Source of the DNA: Holothuria scabra
Taxonomy: Eukaryota > Echinodermata > Holothuroidea > Aspidochirotida > Holothuriidae
Assembly: GCA_037179385.1 (NCBI GenBank)
Contig: CM074195.1
Coordinates: 27,302,087 to 27,366,086, forward strand
Direction of reading: 5' to 3'
DNA length: 64,000 nt
Position 1 is the stretch's first letter; every line of letters begins with the position of its first letter. The position numbers were made by a program, and so were the translations under genes. This document shows, piece by piece, positions 12,705-26,800 of this stretch. The notes under the pieces were generated by a model, which saw only the letters and a program-made list of their open reading frames with translations, was not told where the DNA came from and did not search any database.

Positions 12705-15700
12705 TCATAATGGAAATTTTAATTTATTCTGTAAAATTCATACAACATACATTATTTCAATCATTTAGACACTGCAAACAGTTATATATCAGCATGCAAT
12801 AAAAATGCAATAATAAAATAATTCTCGGAAATGCTAGTTATGACAGATAATCACAAGTGCTAATTGTTTCGAAAGCATGGCTTATGACAGGAGCTGAAAA
12901 TGTACTCCGTTCCCCTGAACTTTATAGTATAATAGTAAATTTGTTGTTACATGACGTATGGAACCAACTGCAAGGTCAAGTGAGTAGAACAAGCCAGTGA
13001 GCTACAACTGAGATAAAGGGATATGGTGGCATGCTTGACTTGAACCAATTGGATGGAAACTGGGCCATAAAATTAAAAATTCCATTTAACTAACAAATCT
13101 AACTAACATTGTCTATAGATAATTTCTTCTTCAACCACAGACAAATTGAAGCGAGACAAGTAACATTTCCAGCATCAGTGTAACAACAGAGAGAGCTTTA
13201 CTAGAAAACTTCATGAAGCAGTAACACACAAAATAGCTGAATGAAAGTGCATTTATTTCAATACAATTCCATTTTTTGATAATATCCCTAGAATACTAAG
13301 TTCTTTATACAAGACTAGTTTCACAATTCCCCCCCCCCCCCCCCAAAGAAAAAAAAATCTAATGCTATTTACGTATTTAATAAGCAAAACTCTTGTTGAC
13401 ATTCATAAAAAATGTTAAGGGCTTGGATTTCTAAAGAACATACTAGAGGGAGAGAAGCATCTTGAACAGCATCAAGAAAGGGTGTCTTTGGTCTTTAAAA
13501 CAACCTTACAACCAGTCCTACATTGCATTCATTTGTGTGACCACAGTTTACCTTATGACAGATTATCCATGCTCCCATAAGCCCTTGCAGCAATTTCATT
13601 TGTGAAAGGGCTAACAAAAATAACACTATTTATGACAAACACAAGATAATTCACGCAAGGAATGAATCTGCATGCCTCTTTTCAAAAGGTTAGCATTTCG
13701 TCAAGAAATACATCAGATTTAATATTTTTGACATTTATGCTTAAATTACAGAAACCATACAATGAAACCATAATTTTTTCCTTTTTCTGACATAAAATAA
13801 AACAACATTCCTACGTTGCATTTTTCAAATGCTGTCTACCGTACATTACTTGTAACCAAATTAAAGTGAAAGTTTTGTGCATAATGAATTTCTTGTGAAG
13901 GAAGTAAAGGCGTTATGGCAACTAATTGAAATTAAGTGAGCTACGTTTCTCAGGGGGACAGGTAAGATCCATTAGCATCAATGGAATAAACCAGAAACTG
14001 TAAAGAGAGGACGGGGGCATGTACATGCTCTCTCTCTCTCTCTTGCTAAGTTCCAAATGGAATGTTGAAAGGAAAGAACTCTAGACATGGAAAGGTCAAA
14101 TTAAAATTATCACCCAGATATGATTATTAATGTGTCTTAAAAAGTGTTTACATTTAAATTTACGAATGTTACAACAAAAACATGGCTTGTAAATGGCTCA
14201 AGGTGCACAGAGATGGTCATAATATGACAGCAAATAAACCAAAACAGAAATACTTATGTAATATAAGTAACAAAATATTGCTGTAGGAAAGATAAGCTCT
14301 GCCTACATGAAATGAGTTTCCATGTAAAATGTCAGGTCCTCTTGTTGACTGCAGATGTTTTACCTTGTAACTCTTGTTTTGAAACCTAGAGGTTAGGGGT
14401 AACTAAAAAGGCCCTATAATGTGTGAAGTCTCAGATTTTGTACATCCAGCGTATTGAACTCGTATTGAACATCCAGCGGGTTGAACTCCATTGCTTTGAA
14501 GCATTGCTTTTCAAACTAACACAAGAGAAATGTCCCACTATATGAGGAAGTCTTGCTTTTACAAGTTGGTGTGAAAAGACACAAAATTGACCTTTACATT
14601 TCATAAGAACAACTATGCCCAAGAGAGATGACATTTTCAGAAAATTTTGAAAAACACCCCAGAAAATGAAACAACACAAAATAAGAGACTAAGAGTAATT
14701 TAATTTAAGGAATGACAAGCATTTGATCTAATTTAATATTAGACTATTCTAGTGGACCAAACTGGACAATATGAAAACTATCACAAAAATAAACTGTTCT
14801 AACAATACCATCAATTCTTAATATTCAGGTGAGTATAAAAAAACAGAAACCAAAATGAAAAAATATGGAATAAATGCTCTCTATTCTTTTGGCAACATAA
14901 GGCACAATATAAGCCACTTTGTTTATTCAAGGTGATAGAGTAACCCTGTCCCACATTGTTATTATTTGTAGGTGATGGGGCTATTGTGTGAACTACCATC
15001 AACTACAATGAACTACTATCAACTACAATGAACTACCATTATCTGCCATTAACTACAAACATATCTCCATGACTCTCTAATTACTTCAAACATAAAATAA
15101 ATAAGGAATGTTTCACACTACTTGTAGAAACCTAGTAATTGGTGGCCAACTTCTCTCAACAATAGACTTTTTAGAATATTTCTTGATCTGTCTGACTCCT
15201 AACAACTATTTTCTTTCTACAGCAATCCACAGGTACATTTTTAAGTATGACATTTAAGTATTTAATTTATGGCGAGGTGGGTTAAATGCATATCTCCATT
15301 GTTATTTTTTATCCAAGAAATGAGCAAAATATATCCCTATATCTACTGCCATGGAATCATTGGAGCCAACTTCAATTAATATTGTAATTTAAAGAATGCA
15401 AAACAAAAACCCACTCCTATTGTACAAGCAAATCAAAAAAAGGGGCATACTAATTTCCACATGATTAGATTTCTTTGCTTCATCCCTTTCTAAAAAAAAG
15501 TCTTGTGAGACTCAAATTTCCAAACTTCTCCCACCCTTTTTTTCAAACCTTTTGAGTAAAATATCTTGTCCTATTGTCACTAAGCAATTCCTGTGATTCA
15601 AATTTGTTTAAAAGCATATCCATCAATTTCCTTCATTTGTTTTTCTATTAGAATTATGACAAATGTGATTGCATAATTGACAAAATGAATAGAGTTGAAC

Positions 15701-17665
15701 AAAACAAAGCCATTGGCAAAAACAAAAATGGAGTTATATACTGATTGTTTAAAAAGTCAAGCATCATTAAGTTTGATTCCATCAAGTTTGCATTTCATGT
15801 ACATAAAACTAGATTCAAGGAGAGATTGAATATTTACAATTCCTGAATCATAAAGTTATTCAAACACTCTTTTTTTAATCAACAATATGTTAAGGATGCA
15901 ATCATTTACAGATTTTTGATCAAATGTCTACACAGGAAGTTTGCAACAATACCCACAATGCACTTTTGTTAGCTAGAGACATTGGCGGACAACACGAATG
16001 GCACACTTACTAAGGGCTCTACAATTGGCTTTCGTACAGGTCTTCAACCTAAACACATTGTTATACTTGCTTCAGGTCATCACCTCACCCAACATCAACT
16101 TGCTAATGAATCCAATCGGGAATCCATGTTGTCATGACAAGCCATAGAATTATGGAAATGAATTTATACATCTAAAAGTGAAAATTGTGTTTCATATCTA
16201 CACATATTGCGATCTTCATTCCAATTGAATTCACAAAAAAATATTTTCTATACTTTTTAAAATTAACCTTTCAAAATCATAAGAGAGTGATTCTCAAAAC
16301 ACAAGTCCAATGTCAGCTTGTTGATTAACAGAGGTAGCAACACAAAAGTGTTAATATTTGAAGGTATATGAACAGTTGAAATGGGTCTCAATCTGGTAAA
16401 GCTGCTCATTTTTAGAAAAGAATGGGTTTTGTTTTAATTAAAATCAAATTGTTCAAATAAAAAATGCACACATAAGGTTTCATCTAGCAACAATGCTTAA
16501 TGTCAGCCATTTTTCTTTTTCACAGTGGAATCATGAAAATAAATCTATAACAGGAAATTGAAAATTCCACTCAAGATTTTTTTGTAAATGTTTTGCACAT
16601 GCAATACAAAATAATGCAAAGGCACAGCTCAATGGAAAGGGACCTACCACAATTATTTTCCAGCAGCACTAGCAGAGCAAAAAATATTTAGAGCTAATCT
16701 GCTGGGGCTATTGAAATAAACAGCTTGATAATAAATCCCAACATATTCTCTCAACTTTGGGAATTGTTCATTGTTGTTCCCTTACTTGTGTGTCAACCCA
16801 ACTCAACTGTTGTTTATATAGTTCCTTCAAACTGCACAGCAAACTGGAATGTCAGTGAAGTATAAGTGTTTCACCTTCCATCTGAGAGCAAGAATGGAAT
16901 GTAATTATTTGATGGTGGCACTCTCTCTGTTAAGGGTTTGTCATTTTCGTAAACTGGATCTAAGTGATGAATTTGGCCTTCGAGCACTTCGGCTGGATTG
17001 GACATCTAATAATGTAAAGAAAGTTAGAAAAGTCTAAATCATATGATGTAAATGAATTTTATCCTGTAACAAATTTTTAAGTAAACTTGAGGTGACTGAC
17101 TTTGGAAGACTGTGAAGGGGAAGGGGGAGGGAGACATTTTATGGTGGTGGGTATTAAAGTAGCATGTAAGGTGTATCCTGTGTATCCAGGATCATCTTTC
17201 GTAATCACAGTCCTTGTTCAAAGTTCAAATTAAAGTGACCTTCCATTGATACTTGTAACAAATGACCTGTTCAAAGCTGAAATCTTAAAGTTTCAAACAA
17301 GATAGAGTGAAAGAAGCACAATAGCAGGCTCTAAATCTTATTAAATGCAATTGAGAAATCAAGAAACTGGGAGTATACATATTAGTGCTGGTGACATCAC
17401 ACTTCAAGTTCCTATAATTCCCTAAGTGCATTTAGCAATGATTAACAATCTGCAACTTGAAGTACACTAATGCTTTGTGAAGAGCTTTTGAGGGACACAT
17501 AGAGAAGTTCTCTTTTCAAACATGACAGAAAGAATCTCCTTTCAAGTTGGTCTGTTTTTAGTGAAAAACAGTTCCTGATGATATGCCTCCTAATTCCATC
17601 TTTACAATTTCTTAGCAGAAATTTTCCATTTTTATGCAAATTGATAAAACAGAAAGTGATAAAGG
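12705..17665 (-). other. Possible rootletin 3' UTR, repeat-poor 5 kb
   Basis: No coding signal. The stretch is AT-rich and, unlike the introns and the flank to its left, holds none of the repeat families seen elsewhere, only a CT run near 14030, an AACTACAATG-type microsatellite at 14990-15056 and homopolymer C/A at 13329-13357. On the minus strand an AATAAA lies at about 12722-12727, after which SINE sequence begins. A long 3' UTR is plausible, but a shorter one plus spacer is equally possible. Confidence 0.35.
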
Positions 17666-17886
17666 CTACTCACGTGAGGCAGGAGTTGATGTTTTTGATG
17701 GTGTCCCAAGTCTTATCGGAGATGAGCTACGATGACGACTGGAGGTAGGTCTCCTTGGAGATAGACTGGTGGGTGGGGAGTTACCTCTCATGGATGCATT
17801 GAAGGAGTCATCTAACTTCTTGGTTTCATGCTCCAGTAGGAGGGGGTCTAACGAAGGATCCCTAGACACATTGTGAAGTGAGTCAC
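17666..17886 (-). CDS. CROCC: Rootletin exon 33 (aa 1902-1974 and stop), S/P-rich tail
   Basis: 221 nt starting in phase 1 and ending at TAG (plus-strand CTA at 17666-17668). It encodes a non-coil tail with NSPPTSLSPRRPTSSRHRSS and IRLGTPSKTSTPASRE. The human tail (SSAPFSPPSGPPEK) is much shorter. A GTGAGT donor overlaps the last codons at 17668-17673, so some transcripts could splice on to an exon I have not found; the stop is the simpler reading. Acceptor TGGAACAG. Confidence 0.8.
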
Positions 17887-20800
17887 CTGTTCCAACAGCA
17901 AAAAAGGGTAGGTTAGAATATTTCCACGAAAATGAGCAAATAAAAATCTTTGAGTTGTACAGGCTGAACAATCTTTGGAGAATTCCTAGGCTACCTTAAT
18001 GTCTCTAAAGCTTTCTAAAAGGTGGACTTTGTGTATTTTGTTTCAGAGGAAATCCAAACATACCTGACATGAGGAAATGGTTTTCACTGTCATTTTCTCT
18101 AATTAATAGAATAAATGCAGGATTGCTAACAAAGAGCAGCTAGTTGGTCTTAGATAGCTGCCTTTTGTGCCATATATAAACAACATAAACACACACAATT
18201 TTCTTCCATTGATGTACAGATTTTTTATCCTAGAGCACAAGACTGTCTCTAATCACGCCAATCTCCTTCCCTACTCAATTTGTCATGGTGTTTAAAGGCC
18301 CAGTTCTCTCACCCCAAACAGTACCAATTCTCCTAACCTTCTTACTTAAGCCCCTCCCACCATTGTCTGAAATTCATCCTCATCCAGATACAATCTCAGT
18401 TTATTGCTTCAAGGTGAGTACAGAAAAACTCAATTTATATAATCAAAACACTCTCAGTACTGTTCATGCTGTGTAACATAAGCTTTGGCACTCTGCATTG
18501 TTTGAATTAGCTGTCAATCAAAGAACTGAACCAATTGAGGATTTCGGTACCCGGGTACCAAAATTGTAGTTTGGGATGAGTGAAACAAAACTATATCATA
18601 GATTATTCAAAAAGGCAGCAAAATATTTTTCCCCATTATTTCTTACAGAATTTCAGTTATTTGCAGCTCAAGAATAATTTATTTCCCAAAAGTGCAAATG
18701 ATTCAGCATCAGTTAAAAAAACATTTTGGGGTAAGAAAGCTGTCACTGATGGTTTTTGAGAATAAATGGTTTAACAAGATTGGTTCTTTGACAATGCCTT
18801 CAGTACATTCATTCTGATATAGCCCCCTCTATATAACTGTCTCTGATCATCACTTACTTAGCATTTGTCTCAAGTCTTGTATTTCATCTGTGGTCTTGGA
18901 GCTGAGATTGAGGTAAGACTGCTTCCGCTTCATCTCCTTATCCAGCTGATCACGGAGAACGTTAATCTGATAAAAGAACACATGTACAATAGAAACAAAG
19001 AAATGTAAGAATGTGGAGGACTTTGGTTCAGGGCTGGAATTAAAGCCGCTCATTGAATTGGTTCATTGGCATTCAGCAAATTTTTCTAAACAAAAAAAAA
19101 AAATGTTTTCTTCACATACCTATGACAAATGGTCTAACTTAGACAACCCCCATGTTCTACATACAAATAACTGTTTTATGAGTGAGTTCTTAATGGTTTA
19201 ATTATGTTTTAAAAAATTTTTGACCAGACACTTTTTTTAAATTACGCACAAAACCGTTACAAACCAGGACACCGCAAAATTCAAATTTTAACTTTTTCTG
19301 TAACTTTTGGGTATGAAACTTGATTAATCATGCTAATTACCAGCATTGTCATGTAGTAGTGACCCTTTAACTCTCCATTAAGTTACCCATATCAACTCAA
19401 TGAGCCCCTTTAAGTTCCATCAGGGCAAGGTCATTTTTTTCATCAGTTTTGAGGGCAGGTCTTGTGAGCTGAGAGCGAACCAAGGCCAAACAAGTAACTT
19501 TGTACTGACCACAATGAAATCTCACAGATAGGGCACACAGGCCTAATGGCCTTGATGGTCATTGAATTTTATACGGCAACAAGGCCATTGTCAAAAATAC
19601 TTAGGCCATGGCCTTCGTGGCCTTTGATTAATTCCAGCCCTGTTGGTTACTTAATATGTGAAAGCATTTTACAAACTAAGAGTTTCCTCTGTTTCTCAAG
19701 TTAATACTTGTCCACATGGATGACAGTAAGTCACAAAAACATTCTCAGATAGGCAAATCATGAACAAGCTAACAGTCTGGAACACGTGTCTAAACTGCAA
19801 GCGTGGAAATAAAAGAATTGCCTAGTGAGTTCGTTGGGAGGGAAGGGCCTACCTGTGTTAATAACCTGCCAGATGGCAATTAGGGTAAATACATCAGAGA
19901 TGCCAACTTTAAAAATCATTTCCAGTCTTATTTTACATTAAAAAGCGTTTTCTTGGACATCAAAAGCCTATTCTCTTGAAAATGTTCAAGTTCAAATAAA
20001 ACAAGTAAGGTTAGCCCAACTAACGCTACTTGCTACTGTGTTAGGCTAAGTCTAGCTTTAGCTACAAATTTCAGCTTTGTCCACATAATTACAGTGCATT
20101 GGGTTGCTCCTCTTCCAATACTTCTATGCTATCTTCTTTGGCTTGGTCAGCATTATTTCATCATTTTTGAAACAAATAACAATGTCCTAACTCATCCATA
20201 ATGAGCAGTATGCTCTGTACGGTTAATACATCAACATGCACAGTACAGTACTGTATTAATATTGTATAGCTAGCTCACTCCAGATGCAAGCAAGAGCGCA
20301 ATACTCCAATAGCACTACCAACCTGCATGTAGTACCGCGTAAGTTGATGTGCCTGTGCAATCCAGTGTATACTAGGGAGGTACTATACTTTGTACTGCCA
20401 GCAGTGCAGGTTGGGTCAAGAAAATGTGACCTCTAGTGTGCTTCTTGGATACTGCCCTCTACAGCTGGAAATTGTCAAAATTGACATTTTAACATAACCT
20501 AATCCACACTTAGCCTGACAGAACAATAAAAGTAGCAGTTAAACCAGAATGCAAAAATGCATTGAGGTTTCGATGATACATGCATGCTCTTTTCAATAAA
20601 ATGCTACAATTGTTGTAACAACTGGTGACCCAAAGTGATCTTTGACTCAACCTGTAAGTAACTGGTTTTTCTTTTAACCAAAACACTTCTATATTCAAAA
20701 AGCCAAATTTCTACTGTGCCTTAAGATATTCTGCCAACAAGGTTTACAGAGTTTGATGCCAGGTGATACCAGATGGCCATTGACCTCCACAAAAAACAAC

Positions 20801-23800
20801 AGGTACAGTACTTTCAACTCACCATAACTCATACACACACTAATTGTGAAATACATCCACGTTTCGCACAGTAACTTGAACTGTCCTATACAGGTTTTCG
20901 GAGTTTGACCCCATGTGAACCCAAATAACCTTTGACCTCCAACAAAATTAATTGGGGTTTTCCTTGAATCAAAACCCATTAACCTACTGTATCAAGTTTG
21001 AAAGGAATCCAAGTTTTTTACCTTGAGATATAGTATAATTAAGGATTTTGGGGTTTGACCCCATAGGACCCCATGTGACCTTAGACCTCCACCAAAATCA
21101 ATAGGGTTCTTTCTTACATCATAACGCATCAACATACCAAGTTTGAAATGAATCCAAGTTTCCTACCATGAGATATTGTGTAAACAAGGATCTCCGGGTT
21201 TGACCCCATGTGGCCCCAAATAACCTTTGACCTCCACCAAAATCGATAGGGTTCTTCCTTACATCATAACGCATCAACATATCAAATTTGAAATGAATCC
21301 AAGTTTCCTACCTTACGAAAGAATGTAAACAAGGATTTTGGGGTTTGACCCCATGTGACCCCAAATGACCTTTAACTCCCACAAAAATTCATTGGGTTCT
21401 TTCTCACATCATAACGCATCAATATATCACGTTTGAAATGAATCCAAGTTTCCTACCTTGCGATATAGTGTAAACAAGGATTTCAGGGTTTGACCCCATG
21501 TGACCCCAAATGACCTTTGACCTCCACCAAAATCGATAGGGTTCTTCCTTACATCATAACACATCAACATATCAAGTTTGAAATTAATCCAAGTTTCCTA
21601 CCTTGCGATACAGTGTAAAGAAGGATTTCGGGTTTTGACCCCATGTGACCCCAAATGACCTTTGACCTCCACCAAAATCAATAGGGTTCTACCTTACATC
21701 ATAACGCATCAACATATCAAGTTTGAAATTAATCCAAGTTTCCTAACTTGAGATATCGTGTAAACAAGGATTTCGGGTTTTGACCCCCTGTGACCCCAAA
21801 TGACCTTTGACCTCCACCAAAATCAATAGGGTTCTTCCTCTCAGTATGGGGTATCTGTGTACCAAGTTTGAGAATTGTCAGATCTTCCCTTCTTAAGATA
21901 TCGTGTAAACAAGCAAAGTGTCACAAACACACACACATACACACACACGCACATACACACATACATACACACGCACATACACACATACATACACACACGC
22001 CATCATGAATGCATAGGTTTCTCTTTTCATCGAAACCAATAAAAGGAAAGCTTCCTTTAATGCTGTTTTATCAAAGTTTCATACCTGTTCTTCAAGGCCT
22101 TTCACTCGCTGACGGTGCGCCCTCTCTCTTGCTTCTAAAGTCTTTTCTGCTTGGACCTGAGCCGTCCTTAACCTCTCCATTTCCACCTCAGTTTCCTGTC
22201 TGTGTCTTGTTGTCAGTTCAATCAGCCTGAAATATCAAAATAGATATTGGACAGAACAATTCGTCAAATATGATACAGGAATGTCAAACAGTTACACAAT
22301 ATAAGGTATTAAAGGCTGAATTCTCTCACCCCAACAGTAACAGTTCTCCTTACCCTTCCTTCTTAAGCCCCACCCACGAAGGTCTAAAATTCATCCTCAT
22401 CCAGACACAATCTCAGTTTATTGCTTCAGGGTGAGTGGAAAAAAGCTAAATGTGTTTAATCAAAACACTCTCAGTACAGTTCATGCTTTGTAATATAAGC
22501 TTTGGTACTCTGCATTGTTTGAATAAGCTGTCAATCAAAGAGCTGAGCCAGTTGAGAATTTTGGTTAAAGATTACAAGAATTGTAGTTTGGGGTGAGAGG
22601 ATTGGTCCTTTAAAAGAAGTCGATCCAACAGTCTTTTAATAGCATTCAAATACCAAGTATTCAATATGTCAGTTTGTTAGTTTGTTGTCGCATGGAAATA
22701 TGGGGCACAGCTTGGGATATACAAACCGAGCTTAGAACGTAGCGTACAAGTTGAAATTCCCTTGTTTTTGTCAGAACATGCATACAACACTATCTAAGTG
22801 TCTAGCCAAGTCGAACGAAAATAGGGGTCTCAGTGTTACTTTACGGCAAATTAAAATGCAAATTGTTACACAATAGAGAGACGATCCACTACACAAAACC
22901 ACATTTGAGATTCCTCTTTATGTTATGGATGGATTAAGGAAGATTGAAAAATGATTTCATCAAATTTTCATGTAAACTCAAATTTTGGAATACGTGTTGT
23001 TGATGCGGGATTGGTTTGTTTATCCTGATGATTTGGAGGATGTGCGCATGTGCAAAGCCACCAAAATGAATTACCAAACTGGCTTGTTATTTGCTGACTT
23101 GGAGTCAGTTGTTAACCTGGCACTTCTATGATGTACCTCAACATCAAGTGTGATCTACATGAGAAAATCTTGTCAGACACAATAAAGGGAAGGGGGTTGG
23201 GTTTCTGTCAAGGGGGTAAAGGGGGTTTTGTCCCCCCCTTTCCAGAAGGAGGGTAAAGTCCCCCCTTTTAATTCCCATAAGAATAAACCATGTCGGTATC
23301 TCGGTTTAGTAATTAAGAAGAGGACACCTTTGCAGCTATGTCTGAACTAAAATAGCATTTAAAGAGAGATATTGTGTTTAAAATGTCCCAACAAAGGGTA
23401 CAAAGAAATTTGCTCAGATACTATTCAAAAATTCAGTCTTAATCATACACCCCAGCAATAGCTACATCTCTTCAAAATACTATGCACAAGAAGAGTCATG
23501 GATTTTGCATCATTTGAAATGTTGAAAGTTGGGTGAACAAATTATTCTTGAGCAACAAACAACTGAATTTCTATCCGTGGGAAACATATTTCTTAAAAAG
23601 AAGGCTACCATACTGCCTTATTTTTGATAATCTATCACCATGAATCAATAGATATAAATTTTAAAAGACTGAATTTTTCTTGCAAAAAAATACAATATTT
23701 CCCTTTAAAACCCTTCAGATTGCTTTTATAAGGGCCATGAAGCAAACTTTTGCCCCTTAAACTCACCAGCAACTTTGGCCAAGGACAGCACCAATTTGGA

Positions 23801-26800
23801 CTCGAGGTTTTGGCAGAAATAAATTTCCCTCCCTTTTTTGAGTTTTGTCAGTATTCCATGCTGCTAGAAATGAATAGGACATTTTAGCCAATGTCACCCA
23901 AGAGAAAGGTGTTTTCTCGGGCGAAGCTTGTCTCTGTAATTGCAGCAGTTAACCCCGTTTAAACCAACCTTGTTGCTCTATTGAGCAAATAGTCTTTGGA
24001 GGGGACAAATGCCTTTAACTTTATTGATCTCAAGATACCTGAACAGAAAGTTCTCTGATAGATTTTAGATTATTAGTTGCCAGCTTGAGATGGCTAAAAC
24101 TTGCTATTCGCTTCTAGCGTCATGCAACACTTTTCCTTTCTTTAACTTACATCACTTTACACAAATTTATTTAAGTTATTTACACAAATTTATCTTTATT
24201 GTTTTCCTCACCTTTGTGCATGCTGCTGTTCTGTTTCAGCGAGGGCGGCCTGGAGGGTTTGTATTTGTCGTTGCAACTCGACATTCTCCTGCTCCAGCGT
24301 TGATACTGATTGATCTAGCATTCCTTTATCAGTGGCTGTTCTTAGTGCCATTTCCTCTGTTTTTATCTTTTCCCTTTCAACCTTAAAATAAAGACAAGAC
24401 AAAATACAACAAAAAATTATTATCACAGGTCACCAAGAAAAGAAAGCAAAAATCCTGAGAACACCTGCAAATGCACACACTTTTAACCTTCTTTCATCAA
24501 TGATTCATTTATGTTTTCTTCCAACATCACCAACAGACAGAGAGGATTTTTAGAATGCTATCCCCCACTTTACGGCCAAAACAATCCCCCCCTAAAAAAA
24601 AGGGGGGGGGGAGTTTTGCATTTATGTCTAGATAGCTCCTGGACCCAAACTTGTTAAACCTTTTGAGCTCATCTTATTGTAAATGGCAGCTGCAAGACCT
24701 GTATAGTTGTACATGTTTCCATCTTTTTTATTTTGTTAATGACTTTTGTTGATCAAAAGGTCAGTTAGAACACCATTTTGTTCAAACAGGAATGATGGTC
24801 AATGCCAACCATCTAATTCCACCAAAAGCTTCCTATGAACCATACATTAACACAATGATACATGACATCTAGCTATTGTTTCAAAGAAAGTGACAGTCTA
24901 GAGAAACTGAGATTTACTATTGTAACATACTGATCTTCCCCTTCAACTTGCCCCCTCCCCTAACCCTTCCTCCAATATAACCACCATTTCTCTCACAAGC
25001 TTTTCTGCTTTATTCAAATTACCTTATCGAGTGTCTTCTTCAGAGCATTCTTGTCCTTCTCAAGTCTACCAGAGTTCCTCTCCAGCTCTCTCTTGTCTGC
25101 CTCTAAGTTAGCATATGCTCTCTGCAATGTTCCTACATGTTCCTGGAGTGTGCGCTTCTCCGACTGAAGTCGGTGGACTTGCTCCAAAGCCTTGTCTTCT
25201 GCTGTTTGCCTCTGCTTCAAAAGCTGAGAAGTAGCAATCAAATACAATGAGCAATCCAGGATTTCTTAACTTTTCAAACATTTTTATAGAACAAATTTTT
25301 TTCCTTGAGAGCATCCTTCTCCTCTCCCAACCCCATCTACACAATCTATCTCCACACTGTTGGCTCCTCTTCTTATTTTACTTTGGTTTTCTTCTCCTTT
25401 TCTGCTAAACATTACTGTATTGGTGTCTGGGGGTGCCACTCTAAAGGCCTACTGATCTCCATTACTTTCTTCATGTACATCTCACACTTGAAATGGCAAA
25501 CAACGGACAATTTTTATTTCGTGAAGAACATTCATTTTGGCTACAAATACTCGACAAAACTCTGCATGCAACATTTTTACTTAAACGTTGTTAAGCTACT
25601 CTGAACGACTTTTTCTTCACCCTAATCTCACCCCCCACTTCATAGATAAGATGTTACATCACCTCTACAGAGTCTTAAGTTATGTGATATGTTGCGTCCC
25701 ACCCCAATCTCCCTCCCCATATGAAATACATTTCAGACCACATTTACAAAACCTGAAAATATGTTGTGTGAGTCCCATGCTGCTAGAATTGAATAGGACG
25801 TTTTAGCCAATGTTACCCGAGAAAAAGGCATTTTCCCGGGTGAAGCTTGTCTCTGTAATTGCGGCAGTTGCAACCTTGTTGCTCAATTGAGCAAATACGC
25901 TTTGAAGGGGGAAAAGCCTTTAACTTTATTGATCTCAAGATACCTGAACAGGAATTCTCTGAAGGATTCTGGATTATTAGTTGCCAGCTTGAGATGGCTA
26001 AAACTTGCTATTCCCTTCTAGTGTCATGCCACCTTAGTCTCCCTATCCCCTAAATAGATGTCAGAGTCAAATATAACTATGTAATATTTTGAGTCAGACC
26101 CTACCCACACCCCCATCTCCACACAATACCAATCAAATCATATCTACAGTGCCAAACTAATGTCATGTTCTGAGCCCCACCCTACTCTCCCTGTTCCCGA
26201 TGCAGATAAACTACTAGATGATCTCCTACAGAATCTAACACTATGTGATATATTTAGTCCCACCCTAGTCTCCATACTCCCTGTGATATACATCTCAGAG
26301 CACGTTTATGTAAAGCCTGACACTATGTTGTGTTCAGACTTCCACCCTGCCCCCACAGAATACACATCAAATCATATCTACAGTGCCTAACCTCATGTGA
26401 AGTTCTGAGTTGTTGGTCTAGTTCACTACGTCTAAGTTCGGCCTCAGCTACTTCATTCTGTAGCTGCTGTGCCTTCTCCATCAAATGATGGTTCTGTTTC
26501 TTACCATCTGTAACAGATTGCCTGAAGATGAGAAAAAATTAGAAGGCATAAGCACATATGCCCAGATATACCTACAAATAGTCAAACATTCTTATATGCA
26601 ATGAATAAACCAATTGGGAAATGTTTGTGCACAATACATTAAAATGTAAAGTGTACACCTCAAGTTTTCTTATATAAAACGGTGGGATGACAAAGCTACT
26701 AGTAGCATTATGTCATGCCTACAATTCTAGCATTGATGCATGTCCAAAGTGATTACAGAGCAAAATTCTTGTTATATGTGACAGTGTATTATCATAAGAT

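Noticed and set aside
13329..13357. Homopolymer C/A tract as a functional element
   Set aside because: Plain low-complexity sequence; similar tracts occur at 10341 and 33177.
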